Source: an uncultured Prevotella sp.
Lineage (GTDB): Bacteria; Bacteroidota; Bacteroidia; Bacteroidales; Bacteroidaceae
NCBI GenBank assembly: GCA_945834405.1
Contig: CAMAHD010000006.1
Span: 1 to 39,622 of the forward strand
Length of the DNA stretch: 39,622 nt
Direction: 5' to 3'
Under the pieces are notes generated by a model. The model saw only the letters and a list, made by a program, of their open reading frames with translations, made no database searches and was not told where the DNA came from. Position numbers and translations under genes: made by a program. Below, piece by piece: positions 8,118-16,621 of the stretch (positions are counted from its first letter, which is position 1; each line of letters starts with the position of its first letter).

Positions 8118-9464
8118 ATGAGAAAAAAATTAGCAATGATTCCACTTGCTGTCCTATTACAGGCAGCAGTAATGCCTGGATATGCTCTCGCCGATACGCC
8201 ACGAAAATGGACGCTCGACGATTGTATCAACCATGCTCTCAGCAACAACATCTCGCTGAAAAGAACGATTATCACCAAACAGCAGGCTACTGAAGACTGG
8301 AAGGGTGCCAAAGCTGACTTACTGCCCTCGCTCAGCGCATCTACCAACCAATCTGTAGGTTACAGACCCTGGGTGAACGCTGGCATCAGCACAGTCACCA
8401 ACGGTACTGTATCGACAAGTATAAACAAAGCTTATTACAACGGCAGCTACGGCATCAATGCTTCATGGACGGTATGGAATGGAAATCAGAATATCAATAC
8501 CATACGACTGAACAAACTGACGGAACAGCAGGCCGAACTCGACTCTGCCACCACTGCCAACAGCATTCAGGAACAGATACTGCAACTATACACCCAGATA
8601 CTCTATCTCTCTGAGGCGGTGAACGTCAACAAAATGAGCCTGGAAACCAGCAGAAAGAACGAACTGAGAGGCAAGGAAATGGTGGAAGTGGGCAAGATGT
8701 CGAAGGCTGACCTGGCACAACTGTCATCCCAACGTGCCCAGGATGAATACAATGTGGTGAATGCTCAGACGACGCTTGCCAACTATAAACTGCAATTGAA
8801 ACAGGTGCTGGAGATTACAGGGGAGGACGAATTTGACGTATTCATACCTGATAATACGGCAGAAAATGCCTTGGCAGATATCCCTACCCTACAGGCTACT
8901 TATCAAAAGGCACTGGCGGCAAGACCGGAAATAGAACGTGAGCGACTGGCTATCCAAAGCAGTGCCGTCAACCTGAGCATTGCCAAAGCCGGATGGTTTC
9001 CTACCGTAAGCATCACAGGAGGTGTCAGAACAAGCAACAGTTCCATGAGCGACAAAAACTGGGGACAACAGATAAAGACCAATTTTGATGCCAGTCTCGG
9101 TGCAACCATTTCCTTCCCCATCTACGACAAAAGAAAAACAAAAACCGCTGTCAACAAGGCTAAGCTACAGCAGATGGACAGCGAACTTTCTCTGTTGGAT
9201 GAACAGAAAAAACTATACAGCACCATCGAAGGATTCTGGCTGGATGCGCAGACTAACCAACAGAAATACAAGGCGGCGCTGGCTATGGTAGAAAGTGAGG
9301 AAGCCAGCTACGAACTGCTGAGCGAACAGTTCAACTTGGGATTGAAGAACATCATTGAACTGATGACCGGAAAGGACAATCTGCTGGCTGCCAAACAGAG
9401 TCTACTGGAAAGCAAATATCTGACCATCATGAACATCAAGATGTTGGAGTTTTACGGCAAATAA
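8118..9464 (+). CDS. TolC-family outer-membrane efflux channel
   Basis: Outer-membrane exit duct of a tripartite efflux pump. The 448 residues start with a signal peptide likely cleaved after YALA (about residue 25). The mature start WTLDDCINHALSNN is the classic TolC-family opening helix. Two long helical hairpin repeats follow, with segments like TSRKNELRGKEMVEVGKMSKADLAQLSSQ and its second-half counterpart near SEEASYELLSEQFNLGLKN. It heads an operon with a MacA-like adaptor starting 34 bases downstream and a MacB-type ATPase/permease pair, which defines its job. Substrate is unknown; macrolides, peptides or toxic amphiphiles are all possible for this class. Confidence 0.9.
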   Translation: MRKKLAMIPLAVLLQAAVMPGYALADTPRKWTLDDCINHALSNNISLKRTIITKQQATEDWKGAKADLLPSLSASTNQSVGYRPWVNAGISTVTNGTVSTSINKAYYNGSYGINASWTVWNGNQNINTIRLNKLTEQQAELDSATTANSIQEQILQLYTQILYLSEAVNVNKMSLETSRKNELRGKEMVEVGKMSKADLAQLSSQRAQDEYNVVNAQTTLANYKLQLKQVLEITGEDEFDVFIPDNTAENALADIPTLQATYQKALAARPEIERERLAIQSSAVNLSIAKAGWFPTVSITGGVRTSNSSMSDKNWGQQIKTNFDASLGATISFPIYDKRKTKTAVNKAKLQQMDSELSLLDEQKKLYSTIEGFWLDAQTNQQKYKAALAMVESEEASYELLSEQFNLGLKNIIELMTGKDNLLAAKQSLLESKYLTIMNIKMLEFYGK

Positions 9465-9498
9465 CCATCAAGAATCAAACAAAAACATGATACACAGT

Positions 9499-10671
9499 AT
9501 GAAAAAAATCAGTAAAATATGGATTGTAGCCGGAGCCTTGCTCATCGTCGCTATCGGTATATGGCTGCTTTCAGGCAACAAGAAGGAGAAAGAAATCAGC
9601 TTTACCACCGAAAAGGTGGCACGAGCCAATATTCAGAACAGCGTTACCGCCACCGGCACCATCGAACCTGTCACTTCGGTAACGGTAGGTACACAGGTGT
9701 CGGGCATCGTGAGCCACCTGTATGTTGACTATAACAGCGTGGTGAAGAAGGGACAGGTGATAGCCGAACTGGACAAGACCAACCTGACCAGCGAACTCAA
9801 CACTGCCAAGGCAAACCTGGCAAGTGCACAGAGCTCGCTGAAATACGAAAGTGCCAATTATAAAAGGTATCAGACGCTCTACCAGAAAGGACTGGTCAGC
9901 GCTGATGAATTTGAATCCGCACGCCTCTCTTACGAGAAGGCTGTACAGACAGTGGCTACCTGTAAGGAAAGCGTTACCAAGGCACAGACCAACCTGGGAT
10001 ATGCCACCATCACCTCGCCCATTGACGGTGTTGTCCTCTCAAAAGCGGTGGAAGAAGGACAGACAGTGGCTGCCAGCTTCAATACACCAGAACTCTTTAC
10101 CATCGCTCAGAATCTGACCAACATGCGCGTCATTGCGGATGTGGATGAAGCTGACATAGGCGATGTGAAAGAAGGAGAAAGAGTGACCTTTACCGTAGAC
10201 GCCTATCCCAATGATACTTTTGAGGGAGCAGTGACACAGGTGAGACAAGAGGCAACGACTACAAACAATGTGGTAACCTACGAGGTGGTTATCAGCGCAC
10301 CCAACGAAGACCTCAAACTGAAACCGGGACTGACAGCCAACGTAACCATCTATACAGCTGAAAAGCAAGGTGTCCTGTGTGCACCAGCCAAGGCTTTCCG
10401 ATTCACGCCGACAACGGAAACCGTAGGCAAGATGAAGATTGCCGACTGCAACGGAAAGAACAAACTGTGGGTGCAGGAGGGTAACACCATGAAGGCATAC
10501 AGCGTACAGATTGGAATGACGGACGGTATCAACACAGAGATTATTTCGGGCATCAAGGAAGGTAGCATCATCGTTACAGGAGTAGAAGAAGTGACGGAAG
10601 AACCACAGGCCGAAGCTACCCAAGAACGCTCGCCCTTTGCACCAGGTCCTCCGGGAAGGAAAAAGAAATAA
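9499..10671 (+). CDS. MacA-like periplasmic adaptor (HlyD/RND adaptor family)
   Basis: Membrane-fusion protein that bridges the MacB-type permease to the TolC channel. One N-terminal membrane anchor (KIWIVAGALLIVAIGIWLL) is followed by a lipoyl-like half (SVTVGTQVSGIV), a helical hairpin (AKANLASAQSSLKYE onward), the second lipoyl half (GYATITSPIDGVV), and beta-barrel and membrane-proximal domains (ADVDEADIGDV). The end is proline-rich and basic (PPGRKKK). About 390 residues, normal for MacA. The frame is also open from an ATG at 9487; I chose 9499 because it gives a basic start MKKISK directly before the anchor. The ATPase gene begins 22 bases after the stop. Confidence 0.9.
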   Translation: MKKISKIWIVAGALLIVAIGIWLLSGNKKEKEISFTTEKVARANIQNSVTATGTIEPVTSVTVGTQVSGIVSHLYVDYNSVVKKGQVIAELDKTNLTSELNTAKANLASAQSSLKYESANYKRYQTLYQKGLVSADEFESARLSYEKAVQTVATCKESVTKAQTNLGYATITSPIDGVVLSKAVEEGQTVAASFNTPELFTIAQNLTNMRVIADVDEADIGDVKEGERVTFTVDAYPNDTFEGAVTQVRQEATTTNNVVTYEVVISAPNEDLKLKPGLTANVTIYTAEKQGVLCAPAKAFRFTPTTETVGKMKIADCNGKNKLWVQEGNTMKAYSVQIGMTDGINTEIISGIKEGSIIVTGVEEVTEEPQAEATQERSPFAPGPPGRKKK

Positions 10672-10693
10672 TACGCAAACACTCATTGCAACT

Positions 10694-11449
10694 ATGAACC
10701 AAGAGAAAAAGATAGTTATCGAACTGCAGCAAGTGAAGCGTGACTTCCTCGTAGGAGATGAGACGGTACATGCCTTGAGGGGTGTTTCGTTCAAGATATT
10801 CGAGGGTGAGTTTGTCACCATCATGGGTAAATCGGGTTCCGGAAAGTCTACCTTGCTCAATCAGTTAGGCTGTCTCGACACCCCTTCCAGCGGTGAATAT
10901 ATTTTGGACGGCGTACCCGTGAGAACCATGTCACGCTCACAACGGGCTGTATTGAGAAACAGAAAGATTGGCTTCATCTTCCAGAACTACAACCTGCTTG
11001 CCAAGACTACCAGCATAGAGAATGTAGAGCTGCCGCTGATGTACAACACGGCGGTAAGCAGTGAGGAAAGACGACAAAGGGCCATCGACGCACTGCAGGC
11101 AGTAGGACTGGGGGATCGTCTCTTTCATAAGTCTAACCAGATGTCGGGCGGACAAATGCAACGTGTAGCTATTGCCAGGGCACTGGTCAACAATCCTGCC
11201 GTGATTCTGGCTGACGAAGCAACGGGTAATCTGGATACAAGAACGTCATTCGAGATTCTCGTACTCTTTCAGAAACTGCACGCAGAGGGACGCACCATCA
11301 TCTTCGTAACCCATAACCCCGACATTGCCAACTACTCCAGTCGGAATATCATGCTTCGCGACGGAAAGGTCATCAGCGACGAATATAACCATAACATCCT
11401 CTCCGCTGCCGAAGGACTGGCTGCACTGCCTGTCAATACGGACGAATAG
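10694..11449 (+). CDS. MacB-type ABC transporter ATP-binding protein
   Basis: Cytoplasmic ATPase that drives the MacB-type permease encoded next. The 251 residues contain Walker [10 protein letters not shown] (about 45-53), Q-loop FQNYNLL, signature [15 protein letters not shown], Walker [13 protein letters not shown] and switch histidine FVTHNP. The signature starts with M rather than L, which is common in MacB/LolD relatives. The frame is open upstream into the adaptor's end, but the ATG at 10694 gives the usual family start and avoids overlap. In E. coli MacB the ATPase and permease are fused; here they are separate genes, as usual in Bacteroidota. Confidence 0.93.
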   Translation: MNQEKKIVIELQQVKRDFLVGDETVHALRGVSFKIFEGEFVTIMGKSGSGKSTLLNQLGCLDTPSSGEYILDGVPVRTMSRSQRAVLRNRKIGFIFQNYNLLAKTTSIENVELPLMYNTAVSSEERRQRAIDALQAVGLGDRLFHKSNQMSGGQMQRVAIARALVNNPAVILADEATGNLDTRTSFEILVLFQKLHAEGRTIIFVTHNPDIANYSSRNIMLRDGKVISDEYNHNILSAAEGLAALPVNTDE

Positions 11450-11481
11450 ACATATCACCATAGCAGACATTCAAAACAGAC

Positions 11482-12720
11482 ATGAACTACGCAAACCTTT
11501 TTAAAATAGCCATCAAAGCCATCTTTGCCAACAAGACACGTTCGTTCCTCACGGCATTGGGCATCATCATAGGTATCGCCTCTGTCATCACGATGCTTGC
11601 CGTAGGTCAAGGTACCAAGATGAGCATTCAGGCCAATATAGCAGAGATGGGCTCGAACATGATCATGATCGGACCCGGTGCTGACCGCAGAGGCGGAGTA
11701 AGACAGGATGCATCATCCATGGAGACTCTGAAGATGACCGACTATGAGAGCATACGCGACGAGTGTACCTATATCAAAGCCATCAGTCCTATGGTCAATA
11801 AGAGCGGACAGTTTATCTATGGCAATGAGAATACGCCATCGACCATCTATGGTGTCAATAAAGACTATCTGGAAATCAGACAAATCAGTGTGGCAGAAGG
11901 AGAAATATTCACACTGGCTGACATCAAGTCGAGCGCCAAGGTGTGTGTTCTCGGACAAACGGTAGTGGACAATCTCTTCCCCAATGGAGGTGACCCTATC
12001 GGTAAAGTCATTCGATTCAACAGTATACCTTTCCGTGTCATCGGTGTGCTGAAGAAGAAAGGATATAACTCAATGGGTATGGACCAGGACGACTTGGTTC
12101 TGGCTCCCTATACCTCTGTCATGAAACGAATACTGGCACAGACTTACCTGAGCGGCATCCAATGTTCTGCTACGACAGAAGGAGTTACGGACAAAGCAAC
12201 CGAACAGATTACCAACATCTTACGCAGAAACCACAAGCTGAAGGATGCCACCGATACGACACCGGCTGACGAAGATGATTTCAATATCCGCTCGCAGGAG
12301 GAGCTGTCGTCCATGATGACATCTACCACTAATATGCTTACCATTCTGCTGGGATGCGTAGCCGGCATATCCCTGATAGTAGGTGGCATAGGCATCATGA
12401 ATATCATGTATGTCAGCGTAACAGAACGTACCCGTGAGATAGGTCTGCGCATGAGCGTGGGAGCACGTGGCATCGATATTCTCAACCAGTTCCTCATTGA
12501 AGCCATCATGCTGAGTGTCACTGGAGGCATCATAGGCGTCATGCTTGGCATCGGAGCATCTTATATGATCAAGAGCTTTGCCCACTGGCCTATTGCCATC
12601 GAAGCCTGGACCATCGTCATGAGCTTTGCTGTCTGTACCTTCACCGGTGTCTTCTTCGGATGGTACCCTGCCAAGAAAGCAGCCCAACTCGACCCCATAG
12701 AGGCTTTGAGATACGAGTAG
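11482..12720 (+). CDS. MacB-type ABC transporter permease (FtsX-like)
   Basis: Mechanotransmitting permease of the efflux system. The 412 residues show the MacB pattern: a first membrane helix right after the basic start (FLTALGIIIGIASVITMLAVG, about 21-41), and a large periplasmic MacB core domain (about 45-280, with MGSNMIMIGPG and a DYLEIRQISVAEG segment). A C-terminal FtsX block of three helices follows, including GGIGIMNIMYVSVTERTREI and ending PAKKAAQLDPIEALRYE. The ending is diagnostic for the family. It follows the ATPase gene by 32 bases. Confidence 0.93.
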   Translation: MNYANLFKIAIKAIFANKTRSFLTALGIIIGIASVITMLAVGQGTKMSIQANIAEMGSNMIMIGPGADRRGGVRQDASSMETLKMTDYESIRDECTYIKAISPMVNKSGQFIYGNENTPSTIYGVNKDYLEIRQISVAEGEIFTLADIKSSAKVCVLGQTVVDNLFPNGGDPIGKVIRFNSIPFRVIGVLKKKGYNSMGMDQDDLVLAPYTSVMKRILAQTYLSGIQCSATTEGVTDKATEQITNILRRNHKLKDATDTTPADEDDFNIRSQEELSSMMTSTTNMLTILLGCVAGISLIVGGIGIMNIMYVSVTERTREIGLRMSVGARGIDILNQFLIEAIMLSVTGGIIGVMLGIGASYMIKSFAHWPIAIEAWTIVMSFAVCTFTGVFFGWYPAKKAAQLDPIEALRYE

Positions 12721-12793
12721 CAGAAACGAAGGAACGGACCTTCATGACTAATCAATAAAACATGTCAACAGACAACAGCAATTATATATCAAG

Positions 12794-12919
12794 ATGAAGA
12801 ACAGACGAACCTTCCTCATACATGCAGCAGCATGTACCATCCTGTTTCTCACGCCATTCCCCTTCCTGAGACGTCACCTACCCCAACCATTACAAATGGG
12901 ACAGGGGAACCAAAGATAA
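12794..12919 (+). pseudogene. 41-codon ORF, probable stub of a LytS-type sensor histidine kinase
   Basis: ATG at 12794 to TAA at 12917-12919 encodes 41 residues. It starts MKNRRTFLIHAAACTILFLT, with one hydrophobic helix and a short basic tail. The opening resembles the first membrane helix of Bacteroidota LytS/YehU-type histidine kinases, which normally lie between such efflux genes and a LytTR regulator. Nothing of the later kinase (further helices, H-box, ATPase) is present in the 36 bases before the regulator. My reading is an internal deletion that left the start. It could instead be an unrelated small membrane peptide. The similarity is judged by eye. Confidence 0.45.
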
Positions 12920-12955
12920 TGACAATACTTATTATTCATATATTACGATCTACTT

Positions 12956-13654
12956 ATGATTCTGAACTGTGTAATCATTGACGACGAACCACTGGCAGCA
13001 CAACAGCTGCAGAGTTATGTGGAAAAAACTCCGATACTGCATCTTACCGGAGTTTACAATAGTGCCATTACGGCCATGAAAGATCTTCGTGAAGGGAATA
13101 TCCAACTGTTGTTCCTTGATATTCAGATGCCCGAACTCAGCGGCATCGAATTTGCAAAAGTCATCAAGAATGATACCAAGATTATCTTTACCACGGCTTT
13201 TCCTCAATACGCCATCAACAGCTTCAGGGTTTCAGCTCTCGACTATCTGCTCAAACCCATCAGCTACGAAGACTTTCTCACCTCGGTATTCAAGGCACAG
13301 GATTTCTACATGCAGAAATATAATGAAGAGGAACGATTCTTCTACGTGAAAAGCGACTATAAACTGCAACGTATCAATCTGGACAATATCCTCTATATTG
13401 AGGGACAGAAAGATTATGTGCGCATCTATTTGGAAAACGGTGATAAAATCATGTCTTTGATGAACATGAAGGCATTAGAGGAATACCTGCCCCATCCAGA
13501 GTTTATCCGTACACACCGTTCCTATATTGTTCACATGAACAAGATAGACTCAGTTGTGCGCTTCCATATCATGATTAACAATCAGAGTATTCCTATCTCT
13601 GACAGTTATAAAGATGCCATACAGCGCTATTTCGACAATCACACGGTAGGCTAA
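12956..13654 (+). CDS. LytTR-family response regulator
   Basis: DNA-binding response regulator of 232 residues. The receiver domain (1-120) has the acidic pair at 9-10 in IIDDEP, the phosphoacceptor Asp55 in LFLDIQMPE, Thr79/80 and Lys100 in YLLKP. The LytTR DNA-binding domain (about 130-230) has FFYVKSDYKLQRI, ILYIEGQKDYVRIYL and FIRTHRSYIVHMNKI. These regulators normally pair with a LytS-type kinase; here only a possible stub precedes it, so it looks orphaned. It most likely controls the efflux operon it ends. Its stop codon directly abuts the stop of the convergent gene, with no bases between. Confidence 0.93.
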   Translation: MILNCVIIDDEPLAAQQLQSYVEKTPILHLTGVYNSAITAMKDLREGNIQLLFLDIQMPELSGIEFAKVIKNDTKIIFTTAFPQYAINSFRVSALDYLLKPISYEDFLTSVFKAQDFYMQKYNEEERFFYVKSDYKLQRINLDNILYIEGQKDYVRIYLENGDKIMSLMNMKALEEYLPHPEFIRTHRSYIVHMNKIDSVVRFHIMINNQSIPISDSYKDAIQRYFDNHTVG

Positions 13655-15226
13655 TCACCCGATGGCATCCAACCACTGACGGCACATCTCCGCACAGCGT
13701 TCGCCATCGATAGCGGCAGAAACGATGCCGCCGGCATAGCCAGCACCCTCACCACATGGAAATAATCCCTTGACTGTGACATGCATCAGCGACTCCTGTT
13801 CTCTGACAATACGAACGGGAGCTGATGTTCTTGTCTCTACACCTATCATCGTTGCCTCGTTGGTCAGGAAGCCGCGGCTGCTACGTCCAAAAACCTGAAA
13901 CCCTTGCTGAAGTCGCTTGCTGACTGAATCGGGCATCCAGAAATGAAGCGGTGAGGAAATGAGTCCCGGTGCATAAGATGTGGCAGGCAAATCATAACTG
14001 AGACGTCCACGGACGAAATCTTCCATTCGCTGAGCGGGTGCCGTCTGTTTCATACCTGCTTGCATCCAACAGTCATGCTCTACTTTCTCCTGCCATTCCA
14101 TCACTCTTAACGGACTGTCTCCTGCTATGTCTTCAGCGCGTGTCTCAACAACCATTCCACTGTTTGACCATTTACCTGCGCGATTACTGGGACTCATCCC
14201 GTTAACAACAACCTGTCGTTTGTCTGTAGCAGCTGGAATAACAAAGCCTCCCGGACACATGCAGAAAGAATACACGCCACGTCCATCCACTTGAGTAACA
14301 AATGAATACTCGGCTGCAGGCAGATAGTCTCCCCTACCCTTCGGATTGTGATATTGAATCTGATCAATCAGTGCTGAAGGATGTTCCAGACGAACACCTA
14401 CGGCTATCCCTTTTGCTTCCAAAGCTATGTGAGCCTCATGTAGCAGACGATAGACATCTCGGGCTGAATGACCGGTTGCCAGAATGACGGGTCCCCGGTA
14501 GACACGCTCTTCACCCGTATCTAAGCGAACAGCTTCTACTCCGACAACCGTTTGGTCTTCTATCAGCAGTCTGGTCATCTTGGTCTGATGAAAGACATCA
14601 CCACCCATTTGGATAATCGTATTGCGCATTGCTTCAATGACAGCAGGCAACTTATCCGTACCAATGTGGGGATGGGCATCTACTAGAATATCTGTTGAGG
14701 CACCATGCTGGCAGAAAATACTGAGAATACGGTCGATATTTCCGCGTTTTTTGCTTCGGGTATACAGTTTGCCATCAGAATAAGCACCGGCTCCACCCTC
14801 ACCGAAACAATAGTTGCTCTCGCTGTTCACCTGTTGATGACGGGTTATATCAGCCAAGTCTTTTTTTCTATCACGGACATTCTTTCCACGCTCCAAAATG
14901 ACAGGGCGCAAACCTAACTCTATCAGTCTCAGTGCCGCAAAAAGTCCACCGGGCCCCTCGCCCACCACTATCACCTGACGACCATTAGACACATCGGGAT
15001 AATTGATGGGCGTAAAGGGGGCTTCAGTAGGCATTTCATTGATATAGAGGCGCAACTTCAGATTGACATAGATGGTACGTTGACGGGCATCTATACTCCT
15101 TTTCAATATTCGCACGGCTTGTATAGTACGGACATCAAGGGCTTGTTCACGCGATGCTGCTTCCTTGATATTGGCCAACGATGCTGCCACCTGAGGCAAC
15201 ACTCTCATCTGTATCTCCTTAATCAT
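13655..15226 (-). CDS. NAD(P)/FAD-dependent oxidoreductase (COG2509-like)
   Basis: Predicted flavoprotein dehydrogenase of 523 residues. After an N-terminal domain of about 85 residues comes a dinucleotide-binding motif VVGEGPGGLFAALRL, with the acidic end of strand 2 in VILERG. Later come NYCFGEGGAGAYSDGKLYTR, ATGHSARD, FCMCPGGFV and a C-terminal FAD motif GEGAGYAGGIVSAAIDG. This order is typical of the uncharacterised FAD-dependent dehydrogenases widespread in Bacteroidota and Firmicutes. Physiological substrate is unknown. It is the last gene of the xylose-type run, starting 25 bases after xylA, though it need not share a pathway with it. Confidence 0.85.
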   Translation of the reverse strand: MIKEIQMRVLPQVAASLANIKEAASREQALDVRTIQAVRILKRSIDARQRTIYVNLKLRLYINEMPTEAPFTPINYPDVSNGRQVIVVGEGPGGLFAALRLIELGLRPVILERGKNVRDRKKDLADITRHQQVNSESNYCFGEGGAGAYSDGKLYTRSKKRGNIDRILSIFCQHGASTDILVDAHPHIGTDKLPAVIEAMRNTIIQMGGDVFHQTKMTRLLIEDQTVVGVEAVRLDTGEERVYRGPVILATGHSARDVYRLLHEAHIALEAKGIAVGVRLEHPSALIDQIQYHNPKGRGDYLPAAEYSFVTQVDGRGVYSFCMCPGGFVIPAATDKRQVVVNGMSPSNRAGKWSNSGMVVETRAEDIAGDSPLRVMEWQEKVEHDCWMQAGMKQTAPAQRMEDFVRGRLSYDLPATSYAPGLISSPLHFWMPDSVSKRLQQGFQVFGRSSRGFLTNEATMIGVETRTSAPVRIVREQESLMHVTVKGLFPCGEGAGYAGGIVSAAIDGERCAEMCRQWLDAIG

Positions 15227-15251
15227 AGCGCTTCTATATCTAATTTACTGT

Positions 15252-16568
15252 TTATTTAGCGTAAAGAGCTACAATGGTTTCGTATTTCTCCTGCTTACCG
15301 CTCGTAGCCTTGGGCTCACCAACCTGCTTACCATACTCATAAAGCTGTTCGAGGCTGACTTTACCTTCTTCGAAGTCCTTACCCAGTCCGGAGTCAAAGC
15401 TGGCGTAACGCTCCTTCAGCATGGCAGGAATCTCACTTTCTTCAAGAATGGCTGCTGCATTGAGCAAGGCACGTGCCATAGCATCCATACCACTGATGTG
15501 AGCAATGAAGATGTCTTCAGGATCAGTAGAGTTACGACGCAGTTTGGCATCGAAGTTAGAACCGCCAGTGCCTAAACCGCCATTACGGATAACCTGCATC
15601 ATGGCTTGGGTCAGCTCATAATTGTCAATGGGGAACTGGTCGGTGTCCCATCCATTCTGAGCATCACCACGGTTGGCATCGATAGAACCCAACATACCGT
15701 TGTCTACTGCCACTGCCAACTCATGTTCGAAAGTATGACCTGCCAGGGTAGCATGGTTTACCTCAATGTTCACCTTGAAATCTTTGTCCAAGCCGTTGGC
15801 ACGAAGGAAACCGATAACTGTTTCGGTGTCAACATCGTACTGGTGCTTTGAAGGTTCCATTGGTTTAGGTTCGATGAGGAAGGTTCCGGTGAATCCCTTG
15901 CTGCGGGCATAGTCACGGGCAGCTGTCAACATCTTGGCAAGATGGTCTTTCTCGCGCTGCATTTGGGTATTGAGCAGGCTCATATAACCTTCACGTCCAC
16001 CCCAGAACACGTAGTTCTGACCACCCAGTTTGATGGTTGCATCAATAGCGGTCTTGATCTGAACTGCTGCACGTGCCACCACATCAAAATCGGGATTGGT
16101 AGCTGCACCATTCATATAACGCTTGTTGCCAAAGACATTCGCAGTACCCCAAAGGAGCTTGATGTTGGAACCCTTCATCTTTTCTGCTGCATAGTCGGTA
16201 ATAGCCTTCATGCGAGCCTCATATTCCTCTACGGTATCACCTTCCTCAACGAGGTCGATATCATGGAAGCAGAAATATTCGATTCCCAACTTCTCCATGA
16301 TTTCAAAACCAGCATCCATTTTGTCCTTGGCACGCTGAACTGGGCACTCTGCCTGATCCCATTCGTAGCTACGGGTCTGTCCGCCAAACTGGTCGCCGGA
16401 AGCTCCTCCCAGTGTATGCCACCATGCCATTGCAAACTTGAGCCAATCCTTCATCTTCTTGCCCATTACGACACGCTCGGGCTCATAATAATGGAATGCC
16501 ATTACATTCTTACTCTCAGTTCCTTCAAAAGGAATCTTTCCAATTTGTGGAAAATACTGTTTTGCCAT
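15252..16568 (-). CDS. xylA: Xylose isomerase
   Basis: Converts D-xylose to D-xylulose in the cytoplasm. The 438 residues match the long (class II) isomerases. Visible signatures are WHTLGG (about 50), the catalytic FCFHDIDLVEEG with His102 and Asp105, EPKPMEPSKHQYD, EVNHATLAGH with a metal-binding pair, and SIDANRGDAQNGWDTDQFP with metal-binding aspartates. The ATG at 16566-16568 gives the usual start MAKQYFP. It follows xylB by 53 bases on the same strand, so the two enzymes carry xylose to xylulose-5-phosphate for the pentose phosphate pathway. No xylose transporter gene is in the window. Confidence 0.97.
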   Translation of the reverse strand: MAKQYFPQIGKIPFEGTESKNVMAFHYYEPERVVMGKKMKDWLKFAMAWWHTLGGASGDQFGGQTRSYEWDQAECPVQRAKDKMDAGFEIMEKLGIEYFCFHDIDLVEEGDTVEEYEARMKAITDYAAEKMKGSNIKLLWGTANVFGNKRYMNGAATNPDFDVVARAAVQIKTAIDATIKLGGQNYVFWGGREGYMSLLNTQMQREKDHLAKMLTAARDYARSKGFTGTFLIEPKPMEPSKHQYDVDTETVIGFLRANGLDKDFKVNIEVNHATLAGHTFEHELAVAVDNGMLGSIDANRGDAQNGWDTDQFPIDNYELTQAMMQVIRNGGLGTGGSNFDAKLRRNSTDPEDIFIAHISGMDAMARALLNAAAILEESEIPAMLKERYASFDSGLGKDFEEGKVSLEQLYEYGKQVGEPKATSGKQEKYETIVALYAK

Positions 16569-16621
16569 AATTCTTGGTAATTAATTTGATTGTTGTTAGT
16601 ATTGATGTTAGTTCAATAAAC

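Noticed and set aside
10039..10860. 273-residue minus-strand ORF opposite the adaptor and ATPase genes
   Set aside because: It spans two genes with clear motifs on the plus strand and shows no protein-like pattern.
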